Source of the DNA: Sedimenticola selenatireducens
Lineage (GTDB): Bacteria > Pseudomonadota > Gammaproteobacteria > Chromatiales > Chromatiaceae
Length of the DNA stretch: 64,000 nt
Direction of reading: 5' to 3'
Assembly (NCBI RefSeq): GCF_007625115.1
Contig: NZ_VMNH01000005.1
Location: forward strand, 310,001-374,000
The notes below the pieces were generated by a model that saw only the letters and a program-made list of their open reading frames with translations, had not been told where the DNA came from and did no database searches. This document shows, in pieces, positions 17,670 through 30,475 of the stretch. Numbering within the stretch: the stretch's first letter is position 1; each line of letters begins with the position of its first letter. Position numbers and translations under genes: made by a program.

Positions 17670-18179
17670 GACTAGATACCGGGTAAATTGTTTATAAAGC
17701 TTCTCTTAACCAAATGGCAGAAAAAGCCCCTGAAAAAGGGCGCGTATGTTACGACGCCAATGGGGTTGCTGTCAACACGGTACGCGCTTTTAAAGTCACG
17801 CTAAGCCGCTGATTTAGCAGAAACAATAGGTAAGCTGGTTTAGACACCGAATAAGTCCGGAACAAAACCTCCATAATTCTGACATGCTATAAAAATATTC
17901 TTACTAATCAATTTGTTAATTAATTTTATTAAGCAGGCAATAGTAAGTCGTACGGTGCCAAGGGTGATGTTTAAAAGCTGTGGATAAGCCAAACAAAGCA
18001 GAGTAAACTCACGCCACCGCATAGCGAATGACCGAATGCAGGCTCTATAAGAAAGCCCGACATCTCTATTGCCGCGACACTAAGTCAGCCGCTAAGCCAA
18101 TCTATTGCCGTTCGCATACACGGCCTTAAAATATAAAGATAACGAACGATCGTCTCTCAAACTAGGATAGTCAGCACAC
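17670..18179. other. rpmH-dnaA intergenic region with a DnaA box
   Basis: 510 bp without a gene. It holds one perfect DnaA box (TGTGGATAA, 17979-17987) beside an AT-rich stretch (about 17880-17945). In Pseudomonas the origin lies in the corresponding rpmH-dnaA gap. It must also contain the divergent promoters for rpmH and dnaA, which I could not assign confidently. Confidence 0.55.
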
Positions 18180-19538
18180 GTGAATTTTTGGAGCAAGTGT
18201 ACAGATCGTTTAGAGAATGATCTTCCTCAGCAACAGTTCAATACCTGGATTCGCCCACTGCAGTCGGTGGAAGATGCGCAGAGCATCCGCTTGTTAGCAC
18301 CCAATCAATTCGTGCTCAACTGGGTTCAAAATCATTATCTAAACGATATTACCGAATACCTACAAAGCATCGCTGGTGCCAATGCCCCTTCTGTGTCACT
18401 TGAGATTGGCTCTCGTGCAGCCGTGCAGTCACCGCAAGAATCCAGCATAGAGCGAATTCAATCGTTCAAGCCAACACCCGCTGCACCAATTCGTCATGTT
18501 GACGAAGCGCCCATGCCGAGCAACCTGAATCCTAATTTTGTCTTTGATACCTTTGTAGAGGGTAAGTCAAATCAACTGGCCAGGGCCGCTTCCATACAAA
18601 TTGGCGAAAATCCAGGCACGGCCTATAACCCATTATTCATCTACGGAGGCGTCGGCCTGGGCAAGACCCATCTAATGCATGCCGTGGGTAACATGATCGT
18701 AAAAACCAATCCCAAGGCGCGGGTCGTTTACGTCCATTCTGAAGGCTTTGTTGCTCAGATGGTAAAAGCACTGCAGCACAATACGATTGATGATTTCAAA
18801 CGGCGCTTTCGCAGCGTCAACGCACTCCTGATCGATGATGTGCAATTTTTTGCCGGGAAAGAACGATCACAGGAGGAGTTTTTCCATACCTTCAATGCCC
18901 TTTTCGAATCACAACAACAAATCATCCTCTCGAGTGACCGTTTCCCCAAAGAGGTGTCCGGTTTAGAAGAGCGTTTGAAGTCCCGTTTTGGCTGGGGTCT
19001 GACCGTTGCCATTGAACCACCAGACCTGGAGACACGGGTTGCGATCCTGAAGAGTAAAGCCGATCAGTTATTTGGCGTCGACCTGCCCAATGAAGTGGCC
19101 TTTTTTATAGGTAAACGTGTCCGTTCAAATATTCGAGAACTGGAGGGTGCCTTGCGGCGGATCATCGCCAATGCAGAATTCACCGGACGAGCCATCACCC
19201 AGGAATTTGCCAAGGATGCCCTGCGTGACATGCTGGCGGCACAGGATAAGCAAGTTACTATAGAAAATATTCAAAAGACCGTTGCAGAGTATTTTAAGAT
19301 ACGGACGTCTGAATTACTCTCCGCAAAGCGGAGCCGGACCATCGCCAGGCCAAGGCAGATTGCCATGGCACTGGCCAAAGAGCTGACTAACCACAGCCTC
19401 CCGGAAATTGGTGAAGCCTTTGGTGGGCGTGATCATACAACGGTGCTTTATGCCACGCGGAAAATCGTTGAGCTGAAAGAGAGTGATCATCGAGTGGAAG
19501 AAGATTATGCAAACCTGTTAAGAACACTCACCAGTTAG
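18180..19538 (+). CDS. dnaA: Chromosomal replication initiator DnaA
   Basis: 452 aa. Domain I at the N terminus ([11 protein letters not shown]), a linker to about residue 115, the AAA+ domain with [14 protein letters not shown] Walker A and [13 protein letters not shown] Walker B, and the C-terminal DNA-binding domain with [15 protein letters not shown]. It binds DnaA boxes and opens the origin. The start is GTG at 18180. Perfect DnaA boxes lie upstream and immediately after the stop, fitting autoregulation. Confidence 0.99.
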   Translation: MNFWSKCTDRLENDLPQQQFNTWIRPLQSVEDAQSIRLLAPNQFVLNWVQNHYLNDITEYLQSIAGANAPSVSLEIGSRAAVQSPQESSIERIQSFKPTPAAPIRHVDEAPMPSNLNPNFVFDTFVEGKSNQLARAASIQIGENPGTAYNPLFIYGGVGLGKTHLMHAVGNMIVKTNPKARVVYVHSEGFVAQMVKALQHNTIDDFKRRFRSVNALLIDDVQFFAGKERSQEEFFHTFNALFESQQQIILSSDRFPKEVSGLEERLKSRFGWGLTVAIEPPDLETRVAILKSKADQLFGVDLPNEVAFFIGKRVRSNIRELEGALRRIIANAEFTGRAITQEFAKDALRDMLAAQDKQVTIENIQKTVAEYFKIRTSELLSAKRSRTIARPRQIAMALAKELTNHSLPEIGEAFGGRDHTTVLYATRKIVELKESDHRVEEDYANLLRTLTS

Positions 19539-19761
19539 TGTGGATAAACTGTTGATGTTTTCACAACAAAGCAGCATGCTTAAGTTATCCACAGATCATA
19601 AACAAATCTTTCATGAGATATACGGCTGTTATCAACAACAATAATTGATTACAACGCCTTGAATAATATAGTGAATATCAAAACAACTAACTGTTTTATG
19701 GCTGTGTAATAATAACAATAAATTTATATAAATAATTTATATCTATTAAGAGTGCTCTGAC
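19539..19761. other. Candidate oriC segment in the dnaA-dnaN gap
   Basis: 223 bp containing two perfect DnaA boxes in opposite orientation (19539-19547 and 19585-19593), a one-mismatch box (TTATCAACA, 19629-19637), a further near match at about 19556, and a strongly AT-rich run (about 19660-19750) suitable as a DNA unwinding element. Arrangement of boxes next to an AT-rich block is that of a bacterial origin. Confidence 0.7.
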
Positions 19762-20862
19762 ATGAAGATCGTTACAACAAGGGATAATCTATTAAAACCT
19801 CTCCAACAAGTAGGTGGTGTAGTAGAGAGAAGACAGACCCTACCGATTCTCGCCAATGTCTTGATCAATGCGGCAAACGGAAAGATAAACATCACAGCAA
19901 CAGACCTTGAAGTTGAGATGAAAACTTCAGCGGCTATTGAGTGTGATGGGGAAATTGATTTCACACTCCCTGCAAGAAAGCTTCTTGATATTTGTAAGTC
20001 ATTACCTGAAGACGCCAATATTGAGTTCAATGTTGATAATGAACGAACGGTCATAAGATCAGGAAGAAGTAGATTCACATTAGGTGTTCTACCCGCAAAT
20101 GACTATCCATCCATTGAACCTTCCGCAAGCAGTCATCGATTTACTGTCACGCAAAAATTATTAAAGCGACTCATTGAAAAAACACAATTTGCCATGGCCT
20201 TGCAGGATGTCAGGTACTATTTGAATGGTCTGTTACTTGAAATAGGCAATGGGATGATACGCGCCGTGGCAACAGACGGTCATCGTTTGGCGTTGAGTGA
20301 GGCTGAATGTGCCATAGACCAGGAGTCAGGGATACAAGTCATTTTACCCAGAAAGGCTGTATTGGAATTGGCTAGATTATTAGCCGATACAGAAGATCAG
20401 ATCGATATTGATGTCAGTAGCAATCACATCCGATTTTCATTGGGAGAAACCAGTTTTACCTCTAAACTAATCGATGGTAAATTCCCTGATTATCAGCGTG
20501 TTATACCCGCAAACCCGGATAAAGAAGTGCTCGCTAATCGTGACATTCTAAAGCAAGCTTTGACACGAACATCCATTTTATCCAATGAAAAATATCGGGG
20601 AATACGCTTTCAAATCAGTTCTGGCTTACTGCAACTTCTTGCACATAATCCTGAGCAAGAGGAGGCAGAAGATGAGATGGAAATTGACTATCAAGGTGAC
20701 GAACTGGTTATTGGATTCAACGTTGGCTACTTGATCGAAGTCCTTAATGTCATTGAAAGTGAGAACGTTAGAATGTCATTGAGTGACTCAAACAGTAGCT
20801 GTCTGATTCAAAATGTAGCTTCCGATGAGAGTCGCTACGTCATTATGCCTATGCGTCTCTAG
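19762..20862 (+). CDS. dnaN: DNA polymerase III beta subunit (sliding clamp)
   Basis: 366 aa, full family length. MKIVTTRDNLLKPLQQVGGVVERRQTL is represented at the N terminus and the chain ends VMPMRL, the clamp C terminus. It encircles DNA and tethers polymerase III. Start ATG at 19762. The codon usage of dnaN, recF and gyrB is more AT-rich than most of the window. It lies 74 nt before recF. Confidence 0.99.
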   Translation: MKIVTTRDNLLKPLQQVGGVVERRQTLPILANVLINAANGKINITATDLEVEMKTSAAIECDGEIDFTLPARKLLDICKSLPEDANIEFNVDNERTVIRSGRSRFTLGVLPANDYPSIEPSASSHRFTVTQKLLKRLIEKTQFAMALQDVRYYLNGLLLEIGNGMIRAVATDGHRLALSEAECAIDQESGIQVILPRKAVLELARLLADTEDQIDIDVSSNHIRFSLGETSFTSKLIDGKFPDYQRVIPANPDKEVLANRDILKQALTRTSILSNEKYRGIRFQISSGLLQLLAHNPEQEEAEDEMEIDYQGDELVIGFNVGYLIEVLNVIESENVRMSLSDSNSSCLIQNVASDESRYVIMPMRL

Positions 20863-20936
20863 CCATAAAGTGGGACTGATGGCCTACATCAGTCCCTAAT
20901 TCACACAACTAAATTCCTCGGAAACGGGCATCACCC

Positions 20937-21995
20937 GTGCCAATCAAGCGCCTAAAAGTAGAAAACCTTCGTAACATCGCTTTAGCAGATGTCGTTTTCG
21001 GTCCTCAGTTTAATTTCATCTATGGTATCAATGGGTCGGGAAAAAGCACACTACTCGAAGCCATATACATGTTGGCACGTGCGCGGTCATATCGTTCTAA
21101 TCGTTTTGGATCGGTAGTGCGCCAAGGCGAAAAACAGTTACAACTCTTTGCAGAAACCGAACATTTTCAAAAACACCGTATCGGGCTACAAAAAACGTCA
21201 AGCCAAACGAAGATTCGCGTTGATGGAAACAATATTAAAAGGGTTTCCGAAATAGCCAGAATCACACCCCTTCAAATTATTACGCCGATGTCACATGAAA
21301 TACTCGATCGTGGTCCGGAGTATAGAAAGCGCTTTATTGAGTGGGGGGTGTTCCACGTGGAACACAATTACTTCAAATGTTATCAGCAGTTTTATAAAGC
21401 ACTAAGACAGAGAAATGCCTTGGTTAAAATTGGACAGACTGATATCGATAGCTGGAATATATCTGTTGGTGAATTGGGTGAAAGGGTTAATGAATATAGG
21501 GAATCTTACGTTGAGGCACTCTCAGTAAAATTTAAGGAAGAGAGTGAGTATTTAAACCCAAATAGTAATTACAATTTAATTTGGAAAGCGGGCTGGGATC
21601 GGAGCAAAACACTTTATGAAGTGCTGAATGGATCTGTCGTTTCCGATATCAAAAGAGGTTTTACACAACATGGCCCACAAAGAGGTGATATGAAGATCTT
21701 TGAAGGCAACAGGTGTGTGGAACAAACGCTGTCACGAGGGCAACAGAAAATGCTTATCGTAACGCTGCATCTAGCACAAGCATCGCTTTACAAAGAACGT
21801 ACCGGCCTTTCCCCTATAGTCATCATAGATGATTTGATCTCTGAGTTGGATTTAGATAATCAGAAAAAGGTGCTTGATCGATTGCTGGATCAGGCATGCC
21901 AAGTATTCATTACAAGTATCGATAATATTCAATATATAAAGCCCAATCTGAGAAAGGATTTTGTAATTTCCTCAGGTTTAATAAAGGCCCTTTGA
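20937..21995 (+). CDS. recF: DNA replication and repair protein RecF
   Basis: 352 aa. Walker A in YGINGSGKSTLLEA, ABC-type signature near LSRGQQKM and Walker B in IVIIDDLISELD. RecF loads RecA at gapped DNA. The start is GTG at 20937. Codons for the conserved WGVFHVEH segment contain a perfect 16-bp parS palindrome (21349-21364). Confidence 0.98.
   Translation: MPIKRLKVENLRNIALADVVFGPQFNFIYGINGSGKSTLLEAIYMLARARSYRSNRFGSVVRQGEKQLQLFAETEHFQKHRIGLQKTSSQTKIRVDGNNIKRVSEIARITPLQIITPMSHEILDRGPEYRKRFIEWGVFHVEHNYFKCYQQFYKALRQRNALVKIGQTDIDSWNISVGELGERVNEYRESYVEALSVKFKEESEYLNPNSNYNLIWKAGWDRSKTLYEVLNGSVVSDIKRGFTQHGPQRGDMKIFEGNRCVEQTLSRGQQKMLIVTLHLAQASLYKERTGLSPIVIIDDLISELDLDNQKKVLDRLLDQACQVFITSIDNIQYIKPNLRKDFVISSGLIKAL
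21349..21364. other. parS-like chromosome partition site inside recF
   Basis: TGTTCCACGTGGAACA, a perfect 16-bp palindrome identical in its core to Pseudomonas parS, the binding site of ParB. Known parS sites cluster near the origin, as here. The RecF motif VFHVE is conserved for protein reasons, which partly explains the bases, but not the exact choice of synonymous codons. Confidence 0.8.
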
Positions 21996-22011
21996 TTAGT
22001 TATAGAATAGT

Positions 22012-22027
22012 GGTTCCACGTGGAACA
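22012..22027. other. parS-like site in the recF-gyrB gap
   Basis: GGTTCCACGTGGAACA carries the 14-bp palindromic parS core GTTCCACGTGGAAC and lies outside coding sequence, 663 bp from the recF copy. Being non-coding, it is the stronger evidence for ParB binding near this origin. Confidence 0.85.
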
Positions 22028-22063
22028 TAAGTGTTAAAGATAAACTTAAAAGGCTCAAAAGTG

Positions 22064-22069
22064 TATAAT
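22064..22069 (+). promoter_or_regulatory. Candidate gyrB promoter -10 element
   Basis: A perfect TATAAT lies 26 nt before the gyrB start, just after the parS site. No good -35 hexamer is at 16-18 nt, so it may be weak or need other contacts. Confidence 0.4.
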
Positions 22070-22071
22070 GA

Positions 22072-24501
<2,430 letters not shown>

Positions 24502-24520
24502 TAATAGCACTCTGGCAAAA

Positions 24521-24549
24521 AAAGAAGGGCCGTACAGGCCCTTTTTTTG
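24521..24549. terminator. Bidirectional terminator between gyrB and plsC
   Basis: AAGGGCC (24525-24531) pairs with GGCCCTT (24537-24543), with T residues downstream on the plus strand and an A-run upstream that gives U's on the minus strand. It serves both convergent transcripts. Confidence 0.9.
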
Positions 24550-24578
24550 GGTGTCATTGTAAAAATGTTAGTAAGTAC

Positions 24579-25298
24579 TTACTCTTGCGGCTGTATCTGT
24601 TGCATAGTTGTTTCTATCCAGTTTTCAACTTCCTGATTAATCTCAGCAGCCTTTCGGCCAGTGGTCGGAATTGGATCACCGACTTTAACGATAACGGTCC
24701 CGGGATATTTACGAATGTCACGGCGTTTCCAGAAGCTACCCGCATTATGCGCAATGGGAATGACAGGTGCGCCCGTCTTTTCGGCAAGTAGAGCGCCACC
24801 CATGCCATAGCGCTTACGCTGCCCTGGCGCAACGCGGGTCCCCTCAGGAAATATCACTATGAGGCGTTTCTGTTTGAGACGTTCGATTCCCGTGTCGATT
24901 ACCTGCTTGGCCGCTTTCCTGCCGGCTTTTCGATTGATTGCGATAGGTTGTACGGTGGCGGCAGCCCATCCAAAAAAGGGCACCCACATCAGTTCACGCT
25001 TTAATACCCAGGCTTGCTCCGGTGGCAGCAGTGAGCGTAGGGCCATGGTTTCCCATGCAGACTGATGCTTTGCAAGAACTATGGCACCTGATTCGGGGAT
25101 CTTCTCCAATCCTTCTATTTGATAGTCCAGATTGCAAAACAGCTTAAGAAACCAAAGATTCACACCACCCCAGGCATTGGCGATCTGACAACGCTGCCGA
25201 TAGGGGAGTATCCACCCGACAATTGACAGCAAGCCTGCCATGATAATGGTGCTGATCACCATGCTGGACAGATAAAGTAGGGATCTGATTAAGATCAT
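24579..25298 (-). CDS. plsC: 1-acyl-sn-glycerol-3-phosphate acyltransferase
   Basis: 239 aa. An N-terminal membrane helix, then the acyltransferase motifs KHQSAWET (HX4E, a variant of HX4D seen in this subfamily) near residue 77, and FPEGTR near 146. It makes phosphatidic acid by acylating lysophosphatidic acid at the inner membrane. It overlaps gmhB by 4 nt (ATGA), the order common in gammaproteobacteria. Confidence 0.92.
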   Translation of the reverse strand: MILIRSLLYLSSMVISTIIMAGLLSIVGWILPYRQRCQIANAWGGVNLWFLKLFCNLDYQIEGLEKIPESGAIVLAKHQSAWETMALRSLLPPEQAWVLKRELMWVPFFGWAAATVQPIAINRKAGRKAAKQVIDTGIERLKQKRLIVIFPEGTRVAPGQRKRYGMGGALLAEKTGAPVIPIAHNAGSFWKRRDIRKYPGTVIVKVGDPIPTTGRKAAEINQEVENWIETTMQQIQPQE

Positions 25299-25846
25299 TG
25301 CGATACACTTTCCTCATGCAATAACGCATCTACGGCGTCACTGAGATTATTATAAATAGGGATACTCGGGTCTAAATCAGGATGTGCTAACGTGCGTTCC
25401 CCCTTTCCCGTTTTGACTAATATGGGTCGGGCACCAACCGCCGCTGCAGATTGCAGATCACGTAGGCTATCGCCTATGCAAGGTACGCCGGAGAGATCGG
25501 CGTAGAATCGCTCGCTGATCTGCTTGAGGAGTCCTGGCAGAGGCTTCCGACAGTCACATTTATCTTTGGATCCATGGGGGCAGTAAAAGATCCCTTGGAT
25601 CTGTCCGCCTTCACCGGCAAGACTGCGGAGTAATTTGTTGTGGATGGCGTTCAAATCATCTATCGACAATAGACCCCGTGCCAAACCTGACTGGTTGGTG
25701 GCAATAACGACGCGATAACCCGCCTGATTCAGGCGAGCAATGGCTGCCAGGCTACCGACTATCGGGTGCCACTCTTCAGGTGTTTTAATGAACTCATCAG
25801 AGTCTTCATTAATAACACCATCACGGTCTAGGATAATGAGTTTCAT
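25295..25846 (-). CDS. gmhB: D-glycero-beta-D-manno-heptose-1,7-bisphosphate 7-phosphatase
   Basis: 183 aa HAD-family phosphatase. DRDGVIN holds the nucleophile Asp8 and acid Asp10; ATNQSG, a zinc-binding loop YCPHGSKDKCDCRKP, and IGDSLRDLQ complete the GmhB signature. It removes the C7 phosphate during ADP-heptose synthesis for lipopolysaccharide core. Coupled to plsC and 62 nt after glyS on the same strand. Confidence 0.95.
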   Translation of the reverse strand: MKLIILDRDGVINEDSDEFIKTPEEWHPIVGSLAAIARLNQAGYRVVIATNQSGLARGLLSIDDLNAIHNKLLRSLAGEGGQIQGIFYCPHGSKDKCDCRKPLPGLLKQISERFYADLSGVPCIGDSLRDLQSAAAVGARPILVKTGKGERTLAHPDLDPSIPIYNNLSDAVDALLHEESVSQ

Positions 25847-25908
25847 GAAAGTAAGTGCTTACTCCGTTTGAAAGTCATGCTTTTAATGGCTGATTCTATC
25901 GGTATGTA

Positions 25909-28029
25909 CTAAGCCTGCAGTATAGAAATATCCGCGACACCCAGGAACAGTGCACTCAACCGATTTAGCAAGGCTAATCGATTGGCACGAATGGCCGGAT
26001 CATCGGCCATCACCATCACCTGATCAAAGAACGCGTCTACAGGTTCTCTCAATGTAGCCAGACTTGTCAGAACCTGTTCGTAGGCAAACTTCTCCATAAG
26101 CGGTGAGATTTCCAAGGTCTTTTGATCGATACCCGCATAGAGGGCCTGCTCTTGTTCGGACTCAAACAGCGAGGGGTTAACGTCGCTGGCGATTGGCAGC
26201 TCACTCTTTTTCAGGATATTGCGAATCCGTTTGTTGGCAGCTGCCAGTGATTCAGCCTGCGGCAGGGCCCGGAAGGCGATTACAGCCTGTATACGGCGGT
26301 CAAAATCGGCAATCGATTCAGGCCTTGTGGCGGCCACTGCTTCAAACAGATCGATAGCAATCTGTTGATCCAGATAGATGCCCTTTAAGCGATCCATCAT
26401 AAACCCATACACCTGATCAACTGTGTCTGCTGCGGGTTGTCTATCCGCGAGCAGTTTGGCTGCCGCTTCTAACAGCTGATTGAGATTTACGGGCAGATTA
26501 TGCTCACGCATGATGCGCAGGGCACCCAGCGCCGCACGGCGTAGTGCGAAGGGATCCTTGTCGCCCGTAGGTTTCATACCGATGCCAAAGATGCCAACCA
26601 GGGTATCGAGTCGTTCTGCCAGAGAGAGCGCGATTCCGGTTTTCGTTTTCGGCAGCTTGTCGCCTGAGAAACGGGGCATGTAAAACTCATCCAGGGCTGT
26701 GGCAACCTCATCTGCCTCACCATCACGCTTGGCCAGATAGCGCCCCATGATGCCCTGCATCTCGGGGAATTCGAGCACCATCTCAGACATCAGATCACAC
26801 CGACTCAACATGCCGGCTTTTTCAGCCAGCGCCTTATCACCCTCGATCATGCTGGCGATCAGGGAAGCCAGGGCCGCGACACGGACACTCTTGTCGTACA
26901 TGGAGCCCAGTTTTTGCTGAAACAGGACGGTTTTTAATGAATCAATCCGACTGTCGAGTGTGTGCTTGCCATCCTGACGCCAGAAAAACATGGCATCACT
27001 CAGCCTGGGTCGAACAACACGCTCATTGCCCTCTTTAATGAGCTCTGGTTTCGGGCTGTCGATATTGGCGATTGTGATGAAGTGGTTCATCAGGTTTCCT
27101 TGATGATCCACCAGATGGAAATACTTCTGGTTTTTCTTCATGGTGCTGATCAGCGCCTCGTGGGGCACTTCAAGAAAACCTACCTCGAAACCTGCGGTGA
27201 TGGGAACGGGCCATTCAACCAATCCTGTCACCTCATCCAATAAATCAGGATCGATCTCCGCATGTCCGCCAATGGCTTCGGCACTCTGCTGCACCTGCAG
27301 GCGGATTTTTTCCCGACGCATTTCAAAATCGGCCAGGATATAGCCCTGCTGTTCTAACTGTTCAGCATAACGGCGGGGGCTTTCGATGGTGATCGTATCC
27401 GGGTGATGGAAACGGTGTCCCCGAGACTCATTGCCGGCTTGAGTATCTAAAAGTTGGCAGGGAACAATGGCGTCCCCCAGCATGAAGACCATCCATTGTA
27501 CGGGACGCACAAACTGGGCCTCTGAACTGCCCCAGCGCATGCGCTTGGGAATGGGCAGGCGATTCAGTGCTTCTTCAGCAATACTCGGCAGAAGGGTCAT
27601 GGCAGGCTTGCCCTGTTCACTGACCTGGTAGACCAGCCATTCACCCTTATCCGTGGTTAGACGTTCAAGTTGGTCAACCGTCGTTCCACAGGAGCGGGCA
27701 AACCCCTCGGCCGCTTTTGACGGATTACCCTCGGCATCAAAGGCGGCTTGAACGGCGGGTCCACGACGCTGCGATTCACTATCCGGTTGCGCCGTTTGGC
27801 AGTCTTCGATCAACAGAGCGAGGCGTCTCGGCGTGGCATACGCCTTGACGGCGCCATGGCGGAGATTGGCTCGATCCAGGCCTTCCAAAAAAGAGGCCGT
27901 GAAAGAATCTGAGAGTTTCTTCAGTGCAATCGGGGGCAGCTCTTCGGTGCCGAGTTCAAACAGCAAATCGGCAGACTGACTCGCGCCTTCCGGCCGTCCA
28001 ATTTCATTCCCGACGAAATTGTCAGCCAT
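25909..28029 (-). CDS. glyS: Glycyl-tRNA synthetase beta subunit
   Basis: 706 aa. It begins [15 protein letters not shown] with [12 protein letters not shown], the beta-subunit opening, and ends in a C-terminal anticodon-binding and DALR-like region ([20 protein letters not shown]). With GlyQ it forms the bacterial alpha2beta2 enzyme charging tRNA-Gly. The start at 28029 has AAGGAG 8 nt upstream and overlaps the glyQ stop by 8 nt; a 26-codon upstream extension would overlap glyQ further and is not supported. Confidence 0.98.
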   Translation of the reverse strand: MADNFVGNEIGRPEGASQSADLLFELGTEELPPIALKKLSDSFTASFLEGLDRANLRHGAVKAYATPRRLALLIEDCQTAQPDSESQRRGPAVQAAFDAEGNPSKAAEGFARSCGTTVDQLERLTTDKGEWLVYQVSEQGKPAMTLLPSIAEEALNRLPIPKRMRWGSSEAQFVRPVQWMVFMLGDAIVPCQLLDTQAGNESRGHRFHHPDTITIESPRRYAEQLEQQGYILADFEMRREKIRLQVQQSAEAIGGHAEIDPDLLDEVTGLVEWPVPITAGFEVGFLEVPHEALISTMKKNQKYFHLVDHQGNLMNHFITIANIDSPKPELIKEGNERVVRPRLSDAMFFWRQDGKHTLDSRIDSLKTVLFQQKLGSMYDKSVRVAALASLIASMIEGDKALAEKAGMLSRCDLMSEMVLEFPEMQGIMGRYLAKRDGEADEVATALDEFYMPRFSGDKLPKTKTGIALSLAERLDTLVGIFGIGMKPTGDKDPFALRRAALGALRIMREHNLPVNLNQLLEAAAKLLADRQPAADTVDQVYGFMMDRLKGIYLDQQIAIDLFEAVAATRPESIADFDRRIQAVIAFRALPQAESLAAANKRIRNILKKSELPIASDVNPSLFESEQEQALYAGIDQKTLEISPLMEKFAYEQVLTSLATLREPVDAFFDQVMVMADDPAIRANRLALLNRLSALFLGVADISILQA

Positions 28030-28954
28030 TGGCTTGCTCCTTCTGATCTTTAAGCATGGGGAAGCCGAGTTTCTCTCGGGCATCAAAATAGGCTTGGGCG
28101 ACGGCACGGGCGAGCGTGCGCACCCGTAGGATATAGCGTTGTCGCTCGGTTACCGAGATGGCATGACGGGCATCCAGTAGGTTGAATGCATGGGATGCCT
28201 TTAAGACTTGCTCGTAGGCAGGCAGTGGCAATCCAAGCTCAATCAATTTGCTGCTCTCTTTTTCGCACTGGTCAAACAGGGCAAACATGAACTCTACATC
28301 GGCATGCTCAAAATTGTAGGCAGACTGTTCAACCTCATTCTGATGGAAGACATCGCCATAGGTGACGGGGCCATTCGGGCCATGCGTCCAGATCAGGTCA
28401 AACACACTCTCAACACTCTGCAGATACATCGCAATGCGTTCCAGTCCGTAAGTGATCTCCCCGGTTACCGGACGACAGTCGAGTCCACCAACTTGCTGGA
28501 AATAGGTAAACTGGGTCACCTCCATACCGTTTAGCCAGACCTCCCATCCCAGACCCCAGGCTCCCAGGGTAGGTGATTCCCAGTTGTCTTCGACGAAACG
28601 AATATCGTGGACCTTGGTGTCGAGTCCCAGCATCTCCAGTGATCCCAGGTAGAGTTCCTGAATATTCAGCGGTGAGGGCTTCATTGCTACTTGAAACTGG
28701 TAGTAGTGCTGTAAACGGTTGGGATTTTCGCCGTAGCGACCATCCGTCGGACGACGTGAGGGTTGTACATAGGCGGCATTCCACGGCTCGGGGCCGATGG
28801 AACGGAGAAATGTGGCCGTGTGGAAAGTGCCGGCACCCATCTCCATGTCGTAAGGCTGAAGAATGACACAACCTTGATCTGCCCAGTATTGCTGCAGGGC
28901 AAATATTAAACCCTGAAAAGTCGTTGCGTCAGGGCTATTTTTAGATATTGTCAT
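28022..28954 (-). CDS. glyQ: Glycyl-tRNA synthetase alpha subunit
   Basis: 310 aa. [34 protein letters not shown] and [19 protein letters not shown] are alpha-subunit class II catalytic-core sequences. It forms aminoacyl-adenylate with glycine. First gene of the glyQ-glyS-gmhB-plsC run; the stop overlaps the glyS start. Confidence 0.98.
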   Translation of the reverse strand: MTISKNSPDATTFQGLIFALQQYWADQGCVILQPYDMEMGAGTFHTATFLRSIGPEPWNAAYVQPSRRPTDGRYGENPNRLQHYYQFQVAMKPSPLNIQELYLGSLEMLGLDTKVHDIRFVEDNWESPTLGAWGLGWEVWLNGMEVTQFTYFQQVGGLDCRPVTGEITYGLERIAMYLQSVESVFDLIWTHGPNGPVTYGDVFHQNEVEQSAYNFEHADVEFMFALFDQCEKESSKLIELGLPLPAYEQVLKASHAFNLLDARHAISVTERQRYILRVRTLARAVAQAYFDAREKLGFPMLKDQKEQANG

Positions 28955-29196
28955 AGCTTAAAGTTAAGGCTCTATATATAAAAGGAAAAGTTAATCGCGC
29001 CAGTATATCTTTTTGGCAGCTGATTGTTGAGCCTGTTGCACATTTATGATGGATTTTGCCTCTTTGCTACCTGTCGGTGGGTTATCCGGCCAGAGTTGTC
29101 CCTAGGATTATATTTCCATATTGAACAATACTTTGAAGTCAGGTGACCCAAGCGCATACAATACCCGTTCGATACGCCTCCAGATTTATTACCGTC

Positions 29197-30240
29197 ATGA
29201 CAAAACAACGTAAAGCCGTAGCCCTCATCTCCGGTGGGCTCGACTCATTATTGGCCGCCAAAGTGATTCAGGAACAGGGTATTCATGTAGAAGGGATCAA
29301 CTTTTTCACCGGCTTTTGTGTTGAGGGACATACCCATGCCATCCGCCAAAAGGACCGCTCCCGGCCCAAGCGCAACAATGCCTTGTGGGTTGCAGAGCAG
29401 TTGGGGATCAAGCTGCATATCGTGGATATTATCGAGGAGTACAAGGATGTGGTGTTTAATCCCAAGCATGGCTATGGCGCCAATTTAAACCCTTGCCTGG
29501 ATTGCAAGATCTTCATGGTTAAGAAGGCCTTTGAATGGATAGAGGAGAATGACTTCGACTTTATTATCACCGGTGAAGTCGTTGGACAGCGGCCAATGTC
29601 GCAGCGTAAAGATACCATGCCGGTAGTGGCCCGGGATTCAGGCGCGGCAGATCGCTTGGTCAGGCCGCTCTCTGGTCAGAATCTGCCGGTAACACTGCCT
29701 GAGCGTGAGGGTTGGATCTCCAGGGATGGACTGTATGGTTTCAATGGCCGGAGTCGCAAACCCCAGATGGCATTGGCCAAACAGTTTGGTTTGGAAGATT
29801 ACGCCCAACCGGCGGGGGGTTGCTGTTTTTTGACCGATGCGCAATATTCAGTCAAGTTGGCTGATCTGTGGAAGGCGCGTGGCGAAAAGCAGTATGAGAT
29901 CGATGATATTATGTTGCTTAAGGTCGGTCGTCATCTCAGGCCAAAGCCACACTTCAAGGTGATTATCTCCCGGGAGGAGGGCGAGGGTAATTTTCTCCAC
30001 GGCTACCGCAAAGAGTACGTTGCCCTGAGTACGGTCAGCCATGCCGGTCCGCTGGCTCTTATTGAAGGTGAGGTTGATTCCGCTGACATTGAGCTGGCTT
30101 GCCAACTGGTTGCCCGTTACAGTCAAGGCAAGGCTGAAGCGCAGGTCGAGATGGATGTGCGCCATTTGGATGGCACCCACCAGCAGGTCAGCGTGAAACC
30201 ACTTTCCAGCGATGCAATTCCACAAGCGTGGTATATATGA
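29197..30240 (+). CDS. PP-loop ATPase related to tRNA thiolation enzymes
   Basis: 347 aa. SGGLDSLLAA is the PP-loop ATP-pyrophosphatase motif, as in MnmA, ThiI and TtcA. Cysteines stand in NPCLDCK (CxxC) and GGCCFLTD, the positions expected for sulfur handling. A C-terminal region after about residue 235 resembles an RNA-binding domain (LKVGRHLRPKPHFKVIISREEGE). It overlaps tusA by 4 nt (ATGA), so the likely role is tRNA or other sulfur transfer supplied by TusA. An in-frame GTG at 29143 is an alternative start; neither has a strong ribosome site. The exact product is not assignable. Confidence 0.8.
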   Translation: MTKQRKAVALISGGLDSLLAAKVIQEQGIHVEGINFFTGFCVEGHTHAIRQKDRSRPKRNNALWVAEQLGIKLHIVDIIEEYKDVVFNPKHGYGANLNPCLDCKIFMVKKAFEWIEENDFDFIITGEVVGQRPMSQRKDTMPVVARDSGAADRLVRPLSGQNLPVTLPEREGWISRDGLYGFNGRSRKPQMALAKQFGLEDYAQPAGGCCFLTDAQYSVKLADLWKARGEKQYEIDDIMLLKVGRHLRPKPHFKVIISREEGEGNFLHGYRKEYVALSTVSHAGPLALIEGEVDSADIELACQLVARYSQGKAEAQVEMDVRHLDGTHQQVSVKPLSSDAIPQAWYI

Positions 30241-30470
30241 AAACAGTGATTGTCGACGCAAGGCGTTTACTCTGTCCTATGCCCGTGATTAGGGTGCAGA
30301 ATCAAGTGAAGGAACTGCCTGCTGGCACACGGGTTGAGGCGATCTGCACCGATCCCGGTGCACTGAATGATATACCGGCCTGGTGCAGGATCAACGGCCA
30401 TAAGCTGATTGAAACCCGAACGGAAAATAACGAATACATCATTGTTGTGGAAGTGGTTGAGGGCGATTGA
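30237..30470 (+). CDS. tusA: TusA-family sulfurtransferase
   Basis: 77 aa, single domain. LLCPMPVIRVQNQVKEL carries the CPxP active-site Cys of TusA, which receives persulfide sulfur and passes it on. ATGA overlap with the PP-loop gene implies coupled synthesis in fixed ratio. In sulfur oxidisers TusA also moves sulfane sulfur in dissimilation, but no dsr or hdr genes are in this window, so the tRNA route is at least as likely. The symbol denotes family membership. Confidence 0.88.
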   Translation: MKTVIVDARRLLCPMPVIRVQNQVKELPAGTRVEAICTDPGALNDIPAWCRINGHKLIETRTENNEYIIVVEVVEGD

Positions 30471-30475
30471 AGGCG

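Noticed and set aside
27140-27343. Open frames antisense to glyS and many other genes
   Set aside because: They lie inside strongly supported genes on the opposite strand or another frame, lack ribosome sites and show no family motifs.
29143-29196. Earlier GTG start for the PP-loop enzyme
   Set aside because: It adds 18 residues upstream of the PP-loop strand with no recognisable similarity; kept only as an alternative.
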